Shown here: in pieces, positions 53,286 through 62,974 of the stretch
Position numbering within the stretch: the stretch's first letter is position 1
Layout: each line of letters opens with the position of its first letter
Assembly (NCBI GenBank): GCA_947384955.1
Contig: CANDJC010000002.1
Span: 1-64,000, forward strand
Direction: 5' to 3'
Length of the DNA: 64,000 nucleotides
Origin: an uncultured Eubacterium sp.
GTDB lineage: Bacteria; Bacillota; Clostridia; Lachnospirales; Lachnospiraceae
The notes under the pieces: model-generated
Databases searched by the model: none
Told to the model about the DNA's origin: nothing
Seen by the model: the letters and a program-made list of their open reading frames with translations, nothing else
Made by a program: the position numbers and the translations under genes

Positions 53286-55835
53286 CTATAGGGGTTGCTT
53301 ACTTCTACAATATTCTTCGTAATTTACTATTTCTTTATTTCTTCGTAAATATACCTTAACATCATGTAAATCACATTTTCTCTTTAAATAATCAGCTTGA
53401 CTTTCATTGATTATTGTATCTCTTAAATCTGTTTCGGTTAAATCTGCTTCGGTTAAATTCGCACTTTTCAAATCTGCTCTACTTAAATCTGCTTCAATTA
53501 AATCTGCTTCGGTTAAATTCGCACTTTTCAAATCTGCTCCGCTTAAATTTGCTTTAATTAAATCTGCACCGTTTAAATTCACACTTCTCAAATCTGCTTC
53601 GCTTAAATTCGCAAATTCCAAATCTGCTTCAACTAGATCTGCTTCGATTAAATATGCATTTTTCAAATTTGCTCCGCTTAAATCCGCTCTGCTTAAATTT
53701 GCTCTGCTTAAATTTGCTTTACTTAAATTCACACTTCTCAAATTTGCTCTGCTTAAATTTACTTCACTTAAATTTACTCCACTTAAATCTACTCCGCTTA
53801 AATTCAGTGAATTATTATAATTATATTTTAAGTAAACACATATCGCATCATTAAAACGAATAAATCCCTTTTCCCATAAGTGTAGAACTAAAAGCATATT
53901 GGTAAATAAGTTCATTTCGCAAGCCATCACTTGCTTATAGCACTGATTAGTATGATAAGTCATTCCATCTTGTATCATTAACTGAAATGCATCATTTATC
54001 TCGTCAAACTGCTTATCTATTTTACTATTGCTAATCTTAATTTTTAGAAATTCAAGTATTTTTATAGGCAAGATATTACCTTTTAACAAATTCCCTAATA
54101 CTCCTGCAATTTTTTCCTGTGATATGTTTATTGTCTCTTGAATAGATGTACATATTGTTTCACTAACAAAATATTCATAAATAGTACGATGAACAAAATA
54201 TAATTCTTCTGTTTCTGCACCTTCACAATGTCTAACTAATTTAAAAAAATTTCCTATCAAAAAATCATTTTTTACGTTTTCATTTATTCGCATCTGCTTC
54301 CAAACTAAACTTTCACAAATTTTTCTATATTCTTCTTGTGGAATACTAGCTTCATCAGGATTATTCTCAAACATCCACATTGCAATTTCTCTTGATACTT
54401 GATGTATCTGTTCCTTTATTTTACTTATCCTATGTGTATCTGCAAAATTTTTATTATCTATACATCTGTCATAAATACCACCCTCTAAAGAAAAAATTTT
54501 ATCATATATATCTACAATAGAACTTTCTTTATCTAATTCAATGCCCAAAGCCAATACCATATATAAAATAAGCGGAATACCTAAAATTTCTTTATTCTCA
54601 AGTATATGCTCGATCGTATGTATGGATATATTGCTTTTTGTTTTCTCTGCAAATTCTTTACAAAAACTCCGTATCTGTTTATCATCCCATGGTTGTAATA
54701 TAATATATTCACATTTCAATCGCTTCAATTCTCGTATATAATTTTCTCTGCACGTGATTATTATAGTAAAATTTATAAAATCCATTTTATTCATAAAGTA
54801 TCTATGAAAACAATCTAATATTTCTTTTCTGTTATCACCAGCACTTATTTCATCAAATCCATCAAGGATCAATGTTTTACCATACAAATCATTATTAGAC
54901 TTTCTAATTCTATCCAACATTATTTTAGCAATACTAGAATTTTGCCAATCAACATTCTTGAGATCTGAGGCAAATTGATATACTAAAATATCATCAAAAT
55001 TCTTTCCAAATTTTTGAGTTATCCATGTAATTAAGGTACTCTTCCCTATTCCTGGCTGTCCCAATATGAGAAGCATTTTATTTTCACTTTTTTCTACAAT
55101 ATACTTCGATAATAGTACATCTAAATTATAAGAATCATTTTTATTTTCACCCCATATAAAATGTGGAAGATGTTCATCAATATACACATCTTTTAATTTA
55201 ACATTTACACCACGATTTTCATCCCAATCGCTGAAATCATTTAAAAACATATTTGCATTCCATTTATCAGCATATTGCTGTGTTCTGCTTTGTATCTGAT
55301 GTTTTTTTTCTTCAATTTTTATAACTTGCTCATCAACACTTTTATCATTCAGTTTTTGTATAACGTAATCTAGTTTATGCTGAATTTGTTGTAACTCTTC
55401 ATTCGTATAATTGCTTTTATCATTTACCAATAACAACAAAATTTCTTTATATAAATCGAAATTCTTTTCTTCGCCAAGTTCATGGCACAACAATTCAATA
55501 AATTCCTGACATATACTATCATTAATATTTGAAAAAAGATTTTTCAGTCCATATTGTATAACGTCATTATAATTACTACTGCACTTAAATTCTTTCAATA
55601 ATCTTTCTGCTGTATCATATATAATATCTTTTTCTTTATATTGATTATGAGTTATTAGATTCAGAACATCAATTATTATTTGATATATTCTTGTCTGCAA
55701 GCTCTGATTTTTATTTACCCTGCTATTATCCGCCTTTTTAATTTCTTTCCATGATACATCCCAAACATTATTAACAACTTTTGAGACAAACCCACCAATT
55801 ATAGTTTCCGCTATAAATTCACCCTCTAATACCAT
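53286..55835 (-). CDS. NACHT NTPase with C-terminal pentapeptide repeats (bNACHT-like)
   Basis: 849 residues. N-terminal helical effector or sensor-linked region (1-190). NACHT module: Walker A GQPGIGKST (259-267), Walker B LILDGFDE (322-329), sensor-like TCRENY (361-366), then a winged-helix/helical part. C-terminal pentapeptide-repeat helix (about 668-812) made of A(D/N)LxxAN units. STAND NTPases of this type oligomerise on sensing phage components and kill or arrest the cell. The ATG at 55835 follows TTGAGGTG; the frame continues 22 codons upstream without a ribosome site. Very AT-rich, monocistronic, typical of defence cargo. Confidence 0.87.
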   Translation of the reverse strand: MVLEGEFIAETIIGGFVSKVVNNVWDVSWKEIKKADNSRVNKNQSLQTRIYQIIIDVLNLITHNQYKEKDIIYDTAERLLKEFKCSSNYNDVIQYGLKNLFSNINDSICQEFIELLCHELGEEKNFDLYKEILLLLVNDKSNYTNEELQQIQHKLDYVIQKLNDKSVDEQVIKIEEKKHQIQSRTQQYADKWNANMFLNDFSDWDENRGVNVKLKDVYIDEHLPHFIWGENKNDSYNLDVLLSKYIVEKSENKMLLILGQPGIGKSTLITWITQKFGKNFDDILVYQFASDLKNVDWQNSSIAKIMLDRIRKSNNDLYGKTLILDGFDEISAGDNRKEILDCFHRYFMNKMDFINFTIIITCRENYIRELKRLKCEYIILQPWDDKQIRSFCKEFAEKTKSNISIHTIEHILENKEILGIPLILYMVLALGIELDKESSIVDIYDKIFSLEGGIYDRCIDNKNFADTHRISKIKEQIHQVSREIAMWMFENNPDEASIPQEEYRKICESLVWKQMRINENVKNDFLIGNFFKLVRHCEGAETEELYFVHRTIYEYFVSETICTSIQETINISQEKIAGVLGNLLKGNILPIKILEFLKIKISNSKIDKQFDEINDAFQLMIQDGMTYHTNQCYKQVMACEMNLFTNMLLVLHLWEKGFIRFNDAICVYLKYNYNNSLNLSGVDLSGVNLSEVNLSRANLRSVNLSKANLSRANLSRADLSGANLKNAYLIEADLVEADLEFANLSEADLRSVNLNGADLIKANLSGADLKSANLTEADLIEADLSRADLKSANLTEADLTETDLRDTIINESQADYLKRKCDLHDVKVYLRRNKEIVNYEEYCRSKQPL

Positions 55836-56015
55836 AATCACACACCTCAATCTCTCTTGCATAATAATCACAATTATAGTACCAAAGCATAACCATTTCA
55901 ACCCTGTAAATTCAATTCATCCCAAAATCCACCACAAAACCGTAAAAAATGGGCACATCAGATATTTCTATCCGATATGCCCCATAATTCATTTCATTAT
56001 CTTCTTTCCAAAATT

Positions 56016-57119
56016 CTAATATGGCTTCACTTCTACCTTCAAAAGTGCCTTATATATGTAATCAGGTATCTTATCCTTATACTGTGCAGCTACAATCAGG
56101 ATGTCAGCCTGTTTCATTGCCTTATACTCTGCAAATGCTTCCTCTGGCGTATCCCATTCTGACAGCTTTACAGGCTTTTCAGTACCAGAGAATATAATCA
56201 TGGAATAATACTTTTTCTTTTTCCCGCTGTAAATCACTCCAAGCGGCAGCGTATTCTCTTTCGTCTGTCCTTCTGAATAAGGCTTTTTGCAGTTTACAAG
56301 CAGATTGTTTAGCCCCTGCGGCAGTATACAGCAGTTATCAGGATGATATATTTTTGAGCCGTTTCCAAATAAATCCTTGTCCACATGCATGGATTCCCCT
56401 TCTACTTCATAATAGTGTTCCAGATACCACCTTACAAATGATTTCGGATCATCAGTCCATCCCTGCCACATTTCAGCATCATCATAGCATGGCGGGATAT
56501 AATCTTTATCCTCTGTATCTTTGCACCTTGCCAGAATACCGCCGTAAACCCTGTAAGCATGATGGCTGGCTTTATTCTGGTATTCTATATATTCCTGTTC
56601 AAGCTGAAGACTGTCCAGTGTTATCCTTCTGGCTTTTAATTCTGCAAAATCATTTCTGGAAACGTATACCAGGTTTTTATACCAGTTATTAGCAAAATCA
56701 CCATCCCTGTGCCATACTCTGTCTCTTCCCTTATACTGTACAAGAAAAGATTCAGCAACCAGAATATCAGGCGCAGTCTCCCTCCTGTATCTGTTTATTT
56801 CCGCTATTTTTTCACCTTTTCTCTTTCCCTTTTTTATTGTGCGCTCATAATGTTCAACTTCAAATACAGTTAAATGTACATTTCCCTGTTTATGCTCATA
56901 AAACTTTCCAGGAGTCCTGTGGTTATTCACACATCTTCCATAATTGCTGATCCAGTAATTTTCAGTATCCTTTACACGCACAAAAACCTCAAATGCATTT
57001 TTAAGCGGGACTTTTACAGGATGCTCCACTGGCACAGCATCTTCTTTTGGCATTTCCACTAACCTTTTGTTTTCATCTAAAATAAACTGTATTTTCTTTT
57101 CTTCACTTTCTATTCTCAT
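56016..57119 (-). CDS. NUMOD4/HNH endonuclease-like protein
   Basis: 367 residues. NUMOD4-like segment YWISNYGRCVNN (about 52-63) precedes an HNH-type core, VWHRDGDFANNWYKNLVYVS (about 135-154), as in phage homing endonucleases of the I-HmuI/AP2 group. A second half has HHAYRVYGGILARCKD and HPDNCCILPQGLNNL, resembling a further HNH/AP2-like region. Leader ATATCGAAAGGA occurs before the ATG. May be a free-standing homing enzyme. Confidence 0.75.
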   Translation of the reverse strand: MRIESEEKKIQFILDENKRLVEMPKEDAVPVEHPVKVPLKNAFEVFVRVKDTENYWISNYGRCVNNHRTPGKFYEHKQGNVHLTVFEVEHYERTIKKGKRKGEKIAEINRYRRETAPDILVAESFLVQYKGRDRVWHRDGDFANNWYKNLVYVSRNDFAELKARRITLDSLQLEQEYIEYQNKASHHAYRVYGGILARCKDTEDKDYIPPCYDDAEMWQGWTDDPKSFVRWYLEHYYEVEGESMHVDKDLFGNGSKIYHPDNCCILPQGLNNLLVNCKKPYSEGQTKENTLPLGVIYSGKKKKYYSMIIFSGTEKPVKLSEWDTPEEAFAEYKAMKQADILIVAAQYKDKIPDYIYKALLKVEVKPY

Positions 57120-57592
57120 TATTTGATATTCCTTTCGATATGATTATTTAGAAATTAGAAAGCAGTCCCAGAACCGAAACCGCTCAGACAGCATCCACAG
57201 ATGTGTGGGCGCTAAAAAAGGGTGTCTTGCAAATGGACACCCTGAAATAAGGTGTGGATTCAGACCGCACCTTCAAATTATTTTCTATATTTTAACTGCT
57301 GATTTTTCACCAGAATATTGGCGATATGATATGTTTTATGATTGTTTTATGACATTTCCTGTTCTGGAAACACTGATTTTCCCACTTATGGGGGGATATG
57401 TTTGCATTATTTTGAAACTTTCACAGGTACTTAGAATACAGACCTGTATTTGCATTCACAATTTTTTCATAGAGCTGTGCCACGGTGGTACAACTTTTTG
57501 CACATTTGTGTGAAAGAACTCAGCACTTTACAGGTGTTGAGTTTAAAACTGATGTTTTTGGTTTAAAGATTTTTCTTTTAAATGCAAACAGG
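57120..57592. other. Intergenic region
   Basis: Contains the terminator described at 57214-57243 and a GGTGTGG/CCGCACC dyad at about 57251-57272. The plus-strand frame 57205-57513 has no ribosome site and overlaps the terminator, so it is not a gene. Nothing else recognised. Confidence 0.5.
57214..57243 (-). terminator. Intrinsic terminator, leftward
   Basis: On the minus strand GGGTGTC, nine-base loop, GACACCC, then TTTTTT. Terminates the nuclease gene at 57593-58114. Confidence 0.85.
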
Positions 57593-58114
57593 TTAAGCAC
57601 ATTTATTTGCAAGCATTTTCAATTCTTTTACAATTCTTGCTATCACACTTCCACAGCTTTCACCCTCATTTACTCTTATAAATTTACAATATATTTGATT
57701 CTCTATGTAATTTTGTCTTTTGCGGTCATAATTTTGTTTATACTTATGTTCTTTTTCATCAATTTCTATGGCTATATTATACTTTGGGATATATAAATCT
57801 ATTTTATAATTGCCAACCTGATATTGTGGAATACACTCAATATTCACTGCATCGAAAAAATCTTGAATTTCATTCAGATATTTATACTCAAACCTTGCAG
57901 AACGAATATTGTATTTGAATTTATTTATAAGTATATCAGTACCTGTATCATCTATCAGAAACTGAACATTCATCTTACCGTTGCTTGCGGTATAATTATC
58001 TTCAATAAAATGTTTGGATAATTCTGGATTTCTCTTCACAAGATTTCTTACAGATCGAATTACATCTTTATTTTTCCTGGCAAACTTTTCTTCTATCTGT
58101 CTGCTGTTTGTCAA
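57593..58114 (-). CDS. DUF559/Vsr-like endonuclease-fold protein
   Basis: 173 residues. The C-terminal domain (about 85-165) has the restriction-fold order QYQVGNYKIDLYIPKYNIAI then EIDEKEHKYK, with D in KIDLY and E-x-D in IEIDEKEH, followed by a basic helix and FIRVNEGE. This matches the DUF559/Vsr nuclease family. The N-terminal 80 residues are unfamiliar. Adjacent to the large structured RNA region. Confidence 0.75.
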   Translation of the reverse strand: MTNSRQIEEKFARKNKDVIRSVRNLVKRNPELSKHFIEDNYTASNGKMNVQFLIDDTGTDILINKFKYNIRSARFEYKYLNEIQDFFDAVNIECIPQYQVGNYKIDLYIPKYNIAIEIDEKEHKYKQNYDRKRQNYIENQIYCKFIRVNEGESCGSVIARIVKELKMLANKCA

Positions 58115-58329
58115 TTTTTTTCAATCACCTCCACTTCACTTTACTTTACTTTTAAAAAGTTTGATTTCCTTTTTTAGAGAAATCAAGCCGATATGTTTTT
58201 CAGATATGCATGCTATGCACTTCCAGATATCCAGAATTAGGACAGCTAAATTTCAGACCCATATCTGGCAGTAAAATTTTTACCATGAGACTCGGCACCA
58301 TTTAGTGCTCAGCATAATCCTGAATAATA
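58115..58329. other. Intergenic region between nuclease gene and large RNA
   Basis: AT-rich; ACTTT direct repeats near 58133 and AATTTCAGACCC words near 58252. No gene seen. The 3' end of the large RNA probably lies near its right border. Confidence 0.4.
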
Positions 58330-59272
58330 GGCTTACGACACTTCAATATATTAAAAATGTATAATGAAACGTTCTACCCCTGCTCAATATTCTGTATATT
58401 AAACTCAATAACAAACCGTTAGGAGTTTAAAATCTTTCGACCACTTACGGGCGAACCAGCTTAAAATTAAGCCCGCTGACTTATAGCAGCAAAAATTCAT
58501 CCTGTTAAGTTTTGGTCTGATCTGTCCAAAACCACCACAACCTCCGTACCTACAGATACGCACCTGTTTCCCGCAAGAAACCACCGTCCCACGAAACTGC
58601 GGTATACGTCAAAATACCGTCCACCTGTAATAGTCCAAATATGCAGCAGTTGTGTCACAGCATCACAACGTTCTCCAGTTTTTGTGATTTGTTGACCACT
58701 ATGGACAACACTGTCTGCATTTATGGAATCTGTCTTAACCGAAATCGTAATCTTTATCTCGAATACCAAAATGGTACCTGAGACAGATTACAGCTTTCGG
58801 AAATTGGTTAAACCGACATCTGAACAATACTGGGATTTCTAAGGCAGCAAACTGCTCCTTTTGAATTTCTAAAGCCGCATTTAGCGACTTTTGGATGTGC
58901 CAGCTCATGATGATGGTAACTAGCGTTTACCCTGCCCCTTCCAATCGGACTAACCGGCAAATAACCATATATTTCAAAGGATACGCTTGCAATGCGTACC
59001 CTCTAAATGGTAATGCCTCTGCCCTGAAACAGGGTAGACTTTATAACAAATATCCACAATAGACACAATACAATTTTCTTTAAAGGGAGTCGTGAAATAC
59101 GACACGTCTATCAAATACATGCAGAACCGCACTTATTATGAATATGGAATAGCATTTTGATACCACATATTATATGTTCAAAAGGGATCGGCGAAACACA
59201 TACCCCTTTTAACATAATTGGGAAATCCCATGTATCTTTAATAGATGGGGTAGCGTTTTGCGACCCCATAAT
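58330..59272 (-). ncRNA. Large ornate structured noncoding RNA (GOLLD/ROOL-like candidate)
   Basis: Nearly 1 kb read leftward with no plausible gene but dense local pairing and higher GC than its flanks. Minus-strand hairpins include TGGGGT/ACCCCA, CCCTG/CAGGG, GGGTACGC/GCGTATCC, AAAGTCGC/GCGGCTTT, GGAGCAG/CTGCTGCC-type, GGTACCATTTTGGTATT, GTTGTG/CACAAC, GTTTTGG/CCAAAAC and GGGC/GCCC around GCTTAATTTTAAGC. A sigma-A-like promoter lies at 59279-59308 and a second candidate (TTGTGT, 17, TATAAA) near 59040-59070. GOLLD and ROOL are the known large RNA classes of phages and Firmicutes elements with this size and texture; class membership is inference. Confidence 0.7.
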
Positions 59273-59278
59273 CCATAC

Positions 59279-59308
59279 ATTATACTCTATACTTCTTGCA
59301 TAATTCAA
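59279..59308 (-). promoter_or_regulatory. Promoter for the large RNA
   Basis: Minus-strand TTGAAT (59308-59303), 18-bp spacer, TATAAT (59284-59279), just before the first strong hairpin of the RNA region. Confidence 0.6.
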
Positions 59309-59586
59309 TATCTGGTTATGACCATTTATTTAACAAACTAAATATCTGATCCGTCAATTCTGTCGAACCCGTACTTTATAGTACATGTTGGATAATGGAT
59401 TTACAGTGTATTTTAGACTATGTTGTTACGCTCTGCGCCCATTTGGACACTGACTGCATTTTAACAACAGCGCGAAATTTTACACACTTTCATTTTTTTA
59501 TATCCCTTTGTCAACGCTACATATATTCATATCATCTGTTTTGGATGGTATTCTGACTTTTAATTATATAGTTGTTTAATATTTCT

Positions 59587-59611
59587 AAAAAGCGGGTACT
59601 TTGAAAGTACC
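59587..59611 (-). terminator. Hairpin GGTACTTT/AAAGTACC with T-run
   Basis: On the minus strand the 8-bp stem is followed by CGCTTTTT. Downstream of the primase gene; a back-up terminator that insulates the large RNA promoter. Confidence 0.7.
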
Positions 59612-59699
59612 AAGTTTTAGAACCTCATTATTTAAGCAAAACTCTGATTTTCATTTGTCAGATTCATTTAACCTTCACTAAAATAGCAGCCTCTGGGTA

Positions 59700-59751
59700 A
59701 AAGGGGTGGGTAATATAACATATATATCTTAGTTATATAACCCTACCCTTT
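59700..59751. terminator. Long hairpin after the primase gene
   Basis: Arms AAAGGGGTGGGTAATATAAC (59700-59719) and its near-complement ending CCCTACCCTTTT (59732-59751) lie 19 bp past the primase stop codon. Likely transcription terminator in both directions. Confidence 0.75.
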
Positions 59752-59769
59752 TACCTCCCTGTCCAGCCA

Positions 59770-61656
59770 TTAAGCAGCATCTTCAATAATAATATTGGGA
59801 TAGCCTTTTGAATCAATATGATACTGCTCTTTTAACGCCTTATTTGCTTTGACCTTTTTCAGCCCGTAAGAATCCATAATCTCATTCAGGCTTCGCTTAA
59901 TCTGTGTTTCAGTAACCTCATATCTGTATTTATTACCAAGAATACAAACGACCTCTTTTTCAGTACAGTATCCTTTTCGCTGGATGCACTGTAATATAAT
60001 CTCAGAAATCTTTAATGTGCGTTCATCACTTGCTTTTGTGGTAGTACGGTCTGCAATCTCACCATACTCATTCTTCTTTTTCTTATATTGCGGATATATG
60101 GAAGCTGCTACATCGAATCCTTCAGAACGATAGAACATATCAAAAGACACTCCTGCAATCCTATATCCCTTTTCCTTCCATCTGATACCATTATTTTCAA
60201 TATTTCCTAACTGCTGAATTACCCATGATGGAACAGCATAGAAACTGACATGTTTGCCCTGTCTTTTATCAGTTCCAGAATATTTTATTGCTTTAAACAA
60301 CAATTCTTTCGGAATCTTATCATCATCAAGAATACGTATCAGATCATGATAAACCAGCATTTTTATGTATTTGCTGACTTTATCAATCTTTTTCTGGCTG
60401 TTTCCTTTTCCTAAATATTCTGCCAGCTTCTTATTTGTTACAAAAAACACGATTTCGCCATCGTCATCAGAAAACTTTTCACTATAAATATTATTCCTTG
60501 CAATGGAAAGCATCATAAGGAATGTATCTTTCGCATATTTGATATTCTTATCAGCCTGCGGACACAGCTCTTTAAACTTATTCAGCGTGATATTACTAAT
60601 CATCATGTCAATATTTTCTCTCTGTTCTATACTCCACTGGGATTCTTTGACAGATAAATTATAGATATCCATAATAAACTGGATCGCTTTGTATTCAGAC
60701 TTGAAATTTCCTAATAATTCAATTAATTGTTTGATGTTCAAAGTAAGATTTTCAGAACAGCATCTGTATTTTTGCACGCCATTTTGTGTAGTGAATATAT
60801 TTGCAGAAGGATTGTTGTCATCATGAAGCACACAGCAGAAGGATTTCGGGGTATCAATATCAATCAATTCTGCTATATCTAATTCTGAATAGATATAATC
60901 CCAAAATTCATTTTTATTCTCAAATTCTACCGGATCATGTGCTATTACCTTGCGCAGATACTCAATATCATGTTCTTTAATTGCTTTTACATTCAGATTT
61001 TCATATGCAGTATGCTCTTTTGCAGTATCAGTATCTTTATTTTTCATACAAGCAGCAGTGCTGCCCTTTTTCTTCTTTAATTTTGGCTTTGCATTGGATA
61101 TGTACTGTTCAAATTCATCATTCCAGTATTTTTCTATAACTGTTTCCGCATTTATCCTTGCATTATAATCAGGATATAATACTGTATGCCCTTTACCGCC
61201 GAAGAACATCCTGTCACGGTTAAAACAAACTTCATCAATGCCGCCAATAACACCCATAAGTGCAGCCTGCAATTTATCCCTGGCATTTCCATCTGTTATT
61301 ACTGTATCATTACAAAATATCATACGGAATTTATGATGTTCTTCCTTATGGCTGAATGTTGTATACATAAAACATGGTGTAATTCCTAAAGAAATAACCC
61401 TGTTATAGGCTTCTTCTATCCTTATGCCATCGTCAAAATCAAGACCAAATAATTGCTGTTCTATCCAGTTTTCAGCTTTATTCCCTCCTGCTAATACTCC
61501 TGGCTTAAATGATGCCCCATGAACTAAAGCATCTGCCAGATTTTCAATCGTAATATCTACTTGTGTCAAACTTTTCTGTACCCACCCGCACTGTTTACCT
61601 TGCGGCTTATCTTTGAATCTGTTATCAAAATACATGCATTTTATGTCTTTATACAT
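59770..61656 (-). CDS. Second primase: AEP-like domain plus CHC2 zinc finger
   Basis: 628 residues. LFGLDFDDG (70-77) and YTTFSHKEEHHKFRMIF (98-114) are the catalytic-site motifs of phage/plasmid primase-polymerases. A DnaG-type CHC2 zinc finger follows near 268-300 (CVLHDDNNPSANIF then KYRCC). The C-terminus has a winged-helix region (KISEIILQCIQRKGYCTEKE). No helicase Walker motifs. AGGAGG lies just before the ATG. Likely initiates element replication; a partner helicase was not seen in the window. Confidence 0.82.
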   Translation of the reverse strand: MYKDIKCMYFDNRFKDKPQGKQCGWVQKSLTQVDITIENLADALVHGASFKPGVLAGGNKAENWIEQQLFGLDFDDGIRIEEAYNRVISLGITPCFMYTTFSHKEEHHKFRMIFCNDTVITDGNARDKLQAALMGVIGGIDEVCFNRDRMFFGGKGHTVLYPDYNARINAETVIEKYWNDEFEQYISNAKPKLKKKKGSTAACMKNKDTDTAKEHTAYENLNVKAIKEHDIEYLRKVIAHDPVEFENKNEFWDYIYSELDIAELIDIDTPKSFCCVLHDDNNPSANIFTTQNGVQKYRCCSENLTLNIKQLIELLGNFKSEYKAIQFIMDIYNLSVKESQWSIEQRENIDMMISNITLNKFKELCPQADKNIKYAKDTFLMMLSIARNNIYSEKFSDDDGEIVFFVTNKKLAEYLGKGNSQKKIDKVSKYIKMLVYHDLIRILDDDKIPKELLFKAIKYSGTDKRQGKHVSFYAVPSWVIQQLGNIENNGIRWKEKGYRIAGVSFDMFYRSEGFDVAASIYPQYKKKKNEYGEIADRTTTKASDERTLKISEIILQCIQRKGYCTEKEVVCILGNKYRYEVTETQIKRSLNEIMDSYGLKKVKANKALKEQYHIDSKGYPNIIIEDAA

Positions 61657-61736
61657 TAGACCTCCTTAGAAAAAGAAATTTTAGAATATGTCAGACTCTC
61701 TTTGTCTTTGAGAATAGAATGTTAATTTTTACACAA

Positions 61737-61767
61737 CAAAAAAGGACTCGGAAAAGTTACCGAATCC
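61737..61767 (-). terminator. Intrinsic terminator, leftward
   Basis: Minus-strand GGATTCGG, loop, CCGAGTCC, then TTTTTTG. Ends the transcript carrying 62089-63404. The remainder to 62088 is AT-rich, with no gene seen. Confidence 0.85.
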
Positions 61768-62088
61768 CCATTATCTTTCATATAAAATTATATATTCAGT
61801 TTGATATTAAGTTCTCACTGTGCAAAAATACACAATGAATTTATTTTCATTAATCAATAGATCATAACTAATCATTATTGTAAAAACTCAACAAAATTTC
61901 TAATATTGTATATTCTTAACTTGTAGAAGCATTCATTTTTATTATACTGGCATTTTGTGCAGAATCGCACTTATTAATTTGATAGAAATATTTTGAAAAT
62001 GTTAAAGCAGTTTTTCGCCTGAGTTATTTTCACTCGGATGTGAATAAATTTCCCATCCTATTTTCTTAATACTATGAAATTATAGTCA

Positions 62089-62418
62089 TTAAAATAAGAC
62101 TGTCTGTGCTGCAAATTTCCTATCTAACCATTTCAAATATGCAGTCCAGACAGCTGCTGCACTTACATTATTATTTGCAGCTATATTAAACAGGTTTGCT
62201 TTCATAACAGATTTTATCATTTCATTTGGCCTGTTACCACAGTCTTTCATACAGCATTTCAGCAGCTCATCTACTTTAGCACACTGCTTATCCCAATCTT
62301 TTTTTGAAACTGATTCTAATTCCCTATTAATTTGTTCATCCGAGATAAAATGATCATTTATTATATCAATGTCAGACTTTTTTATCCAGCTGCTCAATTC
62401 AAAATCTTTAAACTGCAT
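62089..62418 (-). CDS. Hypothetical helical protein
   Basis: 109 residues, all-helical, with cysteines in LLKCCMKDCGNRPNEMIKS and a C-terminal AAAVWTAYLKWLDRKFA amphipathic helix. AAAGGATGG precedes the ATG. Part of the leftward unit with the HU-like gene. Unknown. Confidence 0.6.
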   Translation of the reverse strand: MQFKDFELSSWIKKSDIDIINDHFISDEQINRELESVSKKDWDKQCAKVDELLKCCMKDCGNRPNEMIKSVMKANLFNIAANNNVSAAAVWTAYLKWLDRKFAAQTVLF

Positions 62419-62506
62419 ACAATGCCATCCTTTATTATTCTATATGTGTTGATTTTTGATCTCAATACTCAGTTTTAAGTAACGAATCCAATATTATAGC
62501 AGTGAC

Positions 62507-62974
62507 CTATTCCCCATTTTCACCACCCTGTACACTCTTAACCTGTACTGCTATCCCCTGGCTCCTTAAATACTGTACAGCCATATCCAGCAGACTCCCG
62601 TTATTAATCGTTTTATCCATTGTATCCTTCCAGACATGCGGTTTATGATTCACTTCCAGTCCTCCGTGCAGTCCGTTATCTGCCCACTCAGCCACCTGGA
62701 ACCCGGATGCATTTACATAATCGTCCATTGCATCACAATCTATATATACAGATGCACGCACACCATTTCTGTATGGTTCTGCATCCACTTTGACAGCAGA
62801 ACGGAGGAAATCAAATGTCCTCCGGTAACTGTCAGGTGTCCAGCCTTTATAATATTCATCCAGAAAATAATTCAGTGTACGGTATACCCTCTCTGCCATT
62901 ACATCCACCATTTTTGTCATTACTGGCATGAGTGCTTTCTGCAGGTCATTCATATTATTAATCATCTTTGGCAT
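62507..62974 (-). CDS. Putative phage structural-type protein
   Basis: 155 residues. A long N-terminal helix (MPVMTKMVDVMAERVYRTLN) then YYKGWTPDSYRRTFDFLRSA and a beta segment with GVRASVYIDCDAMDDYV. This helix-then-sheet pattern, including the Tyr-Arg-Arg-Thr stretch, resembles head-tail or tail-completion proteins of Firmicutes phages. Assignment is tentative. Its start overlaps the HU-like gene by 17 bp. Confidence 0.5.
   Translation of the reverse strand: MPKMINNMNDLQKALMPVMTKMVDVMAERVYRTLNYFLDEYYKGWTPDSYRRTFDFLRSAVKVDAEPYRNGVRASVYIDCDAMDDYVNASGFQVAEWADNGLHGGLEVNHKPHVWKDTMDKTINNGSLLDMAVQYLRSQGIAVQVKSVQGGENGE

Noticed and set aside
53407..53820. Regular about 15-bp periodicity resembling a CRISPR or tandem repeat array, and a plus-strand Lys/Ser/Ala frame
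   Set aside because: The periodicity is the coding signature of pentapeptide repeats in the minus-strand NACHT gene. There are no spacer-like unique segments and the plus-strand frame has no ribosome site.
57205..57513. Plus-strand 102-codon frame
   Set aside because: Contains the leftward terminator and dyads of the intergenic region, with no ribosome site.
58497..58769. 90-codon minus-strand open frame
   Set aside because: It lies inside the densely paired RNA region, has no ribosome site and its composition reflects stem sequences, so it is read as noncoding.
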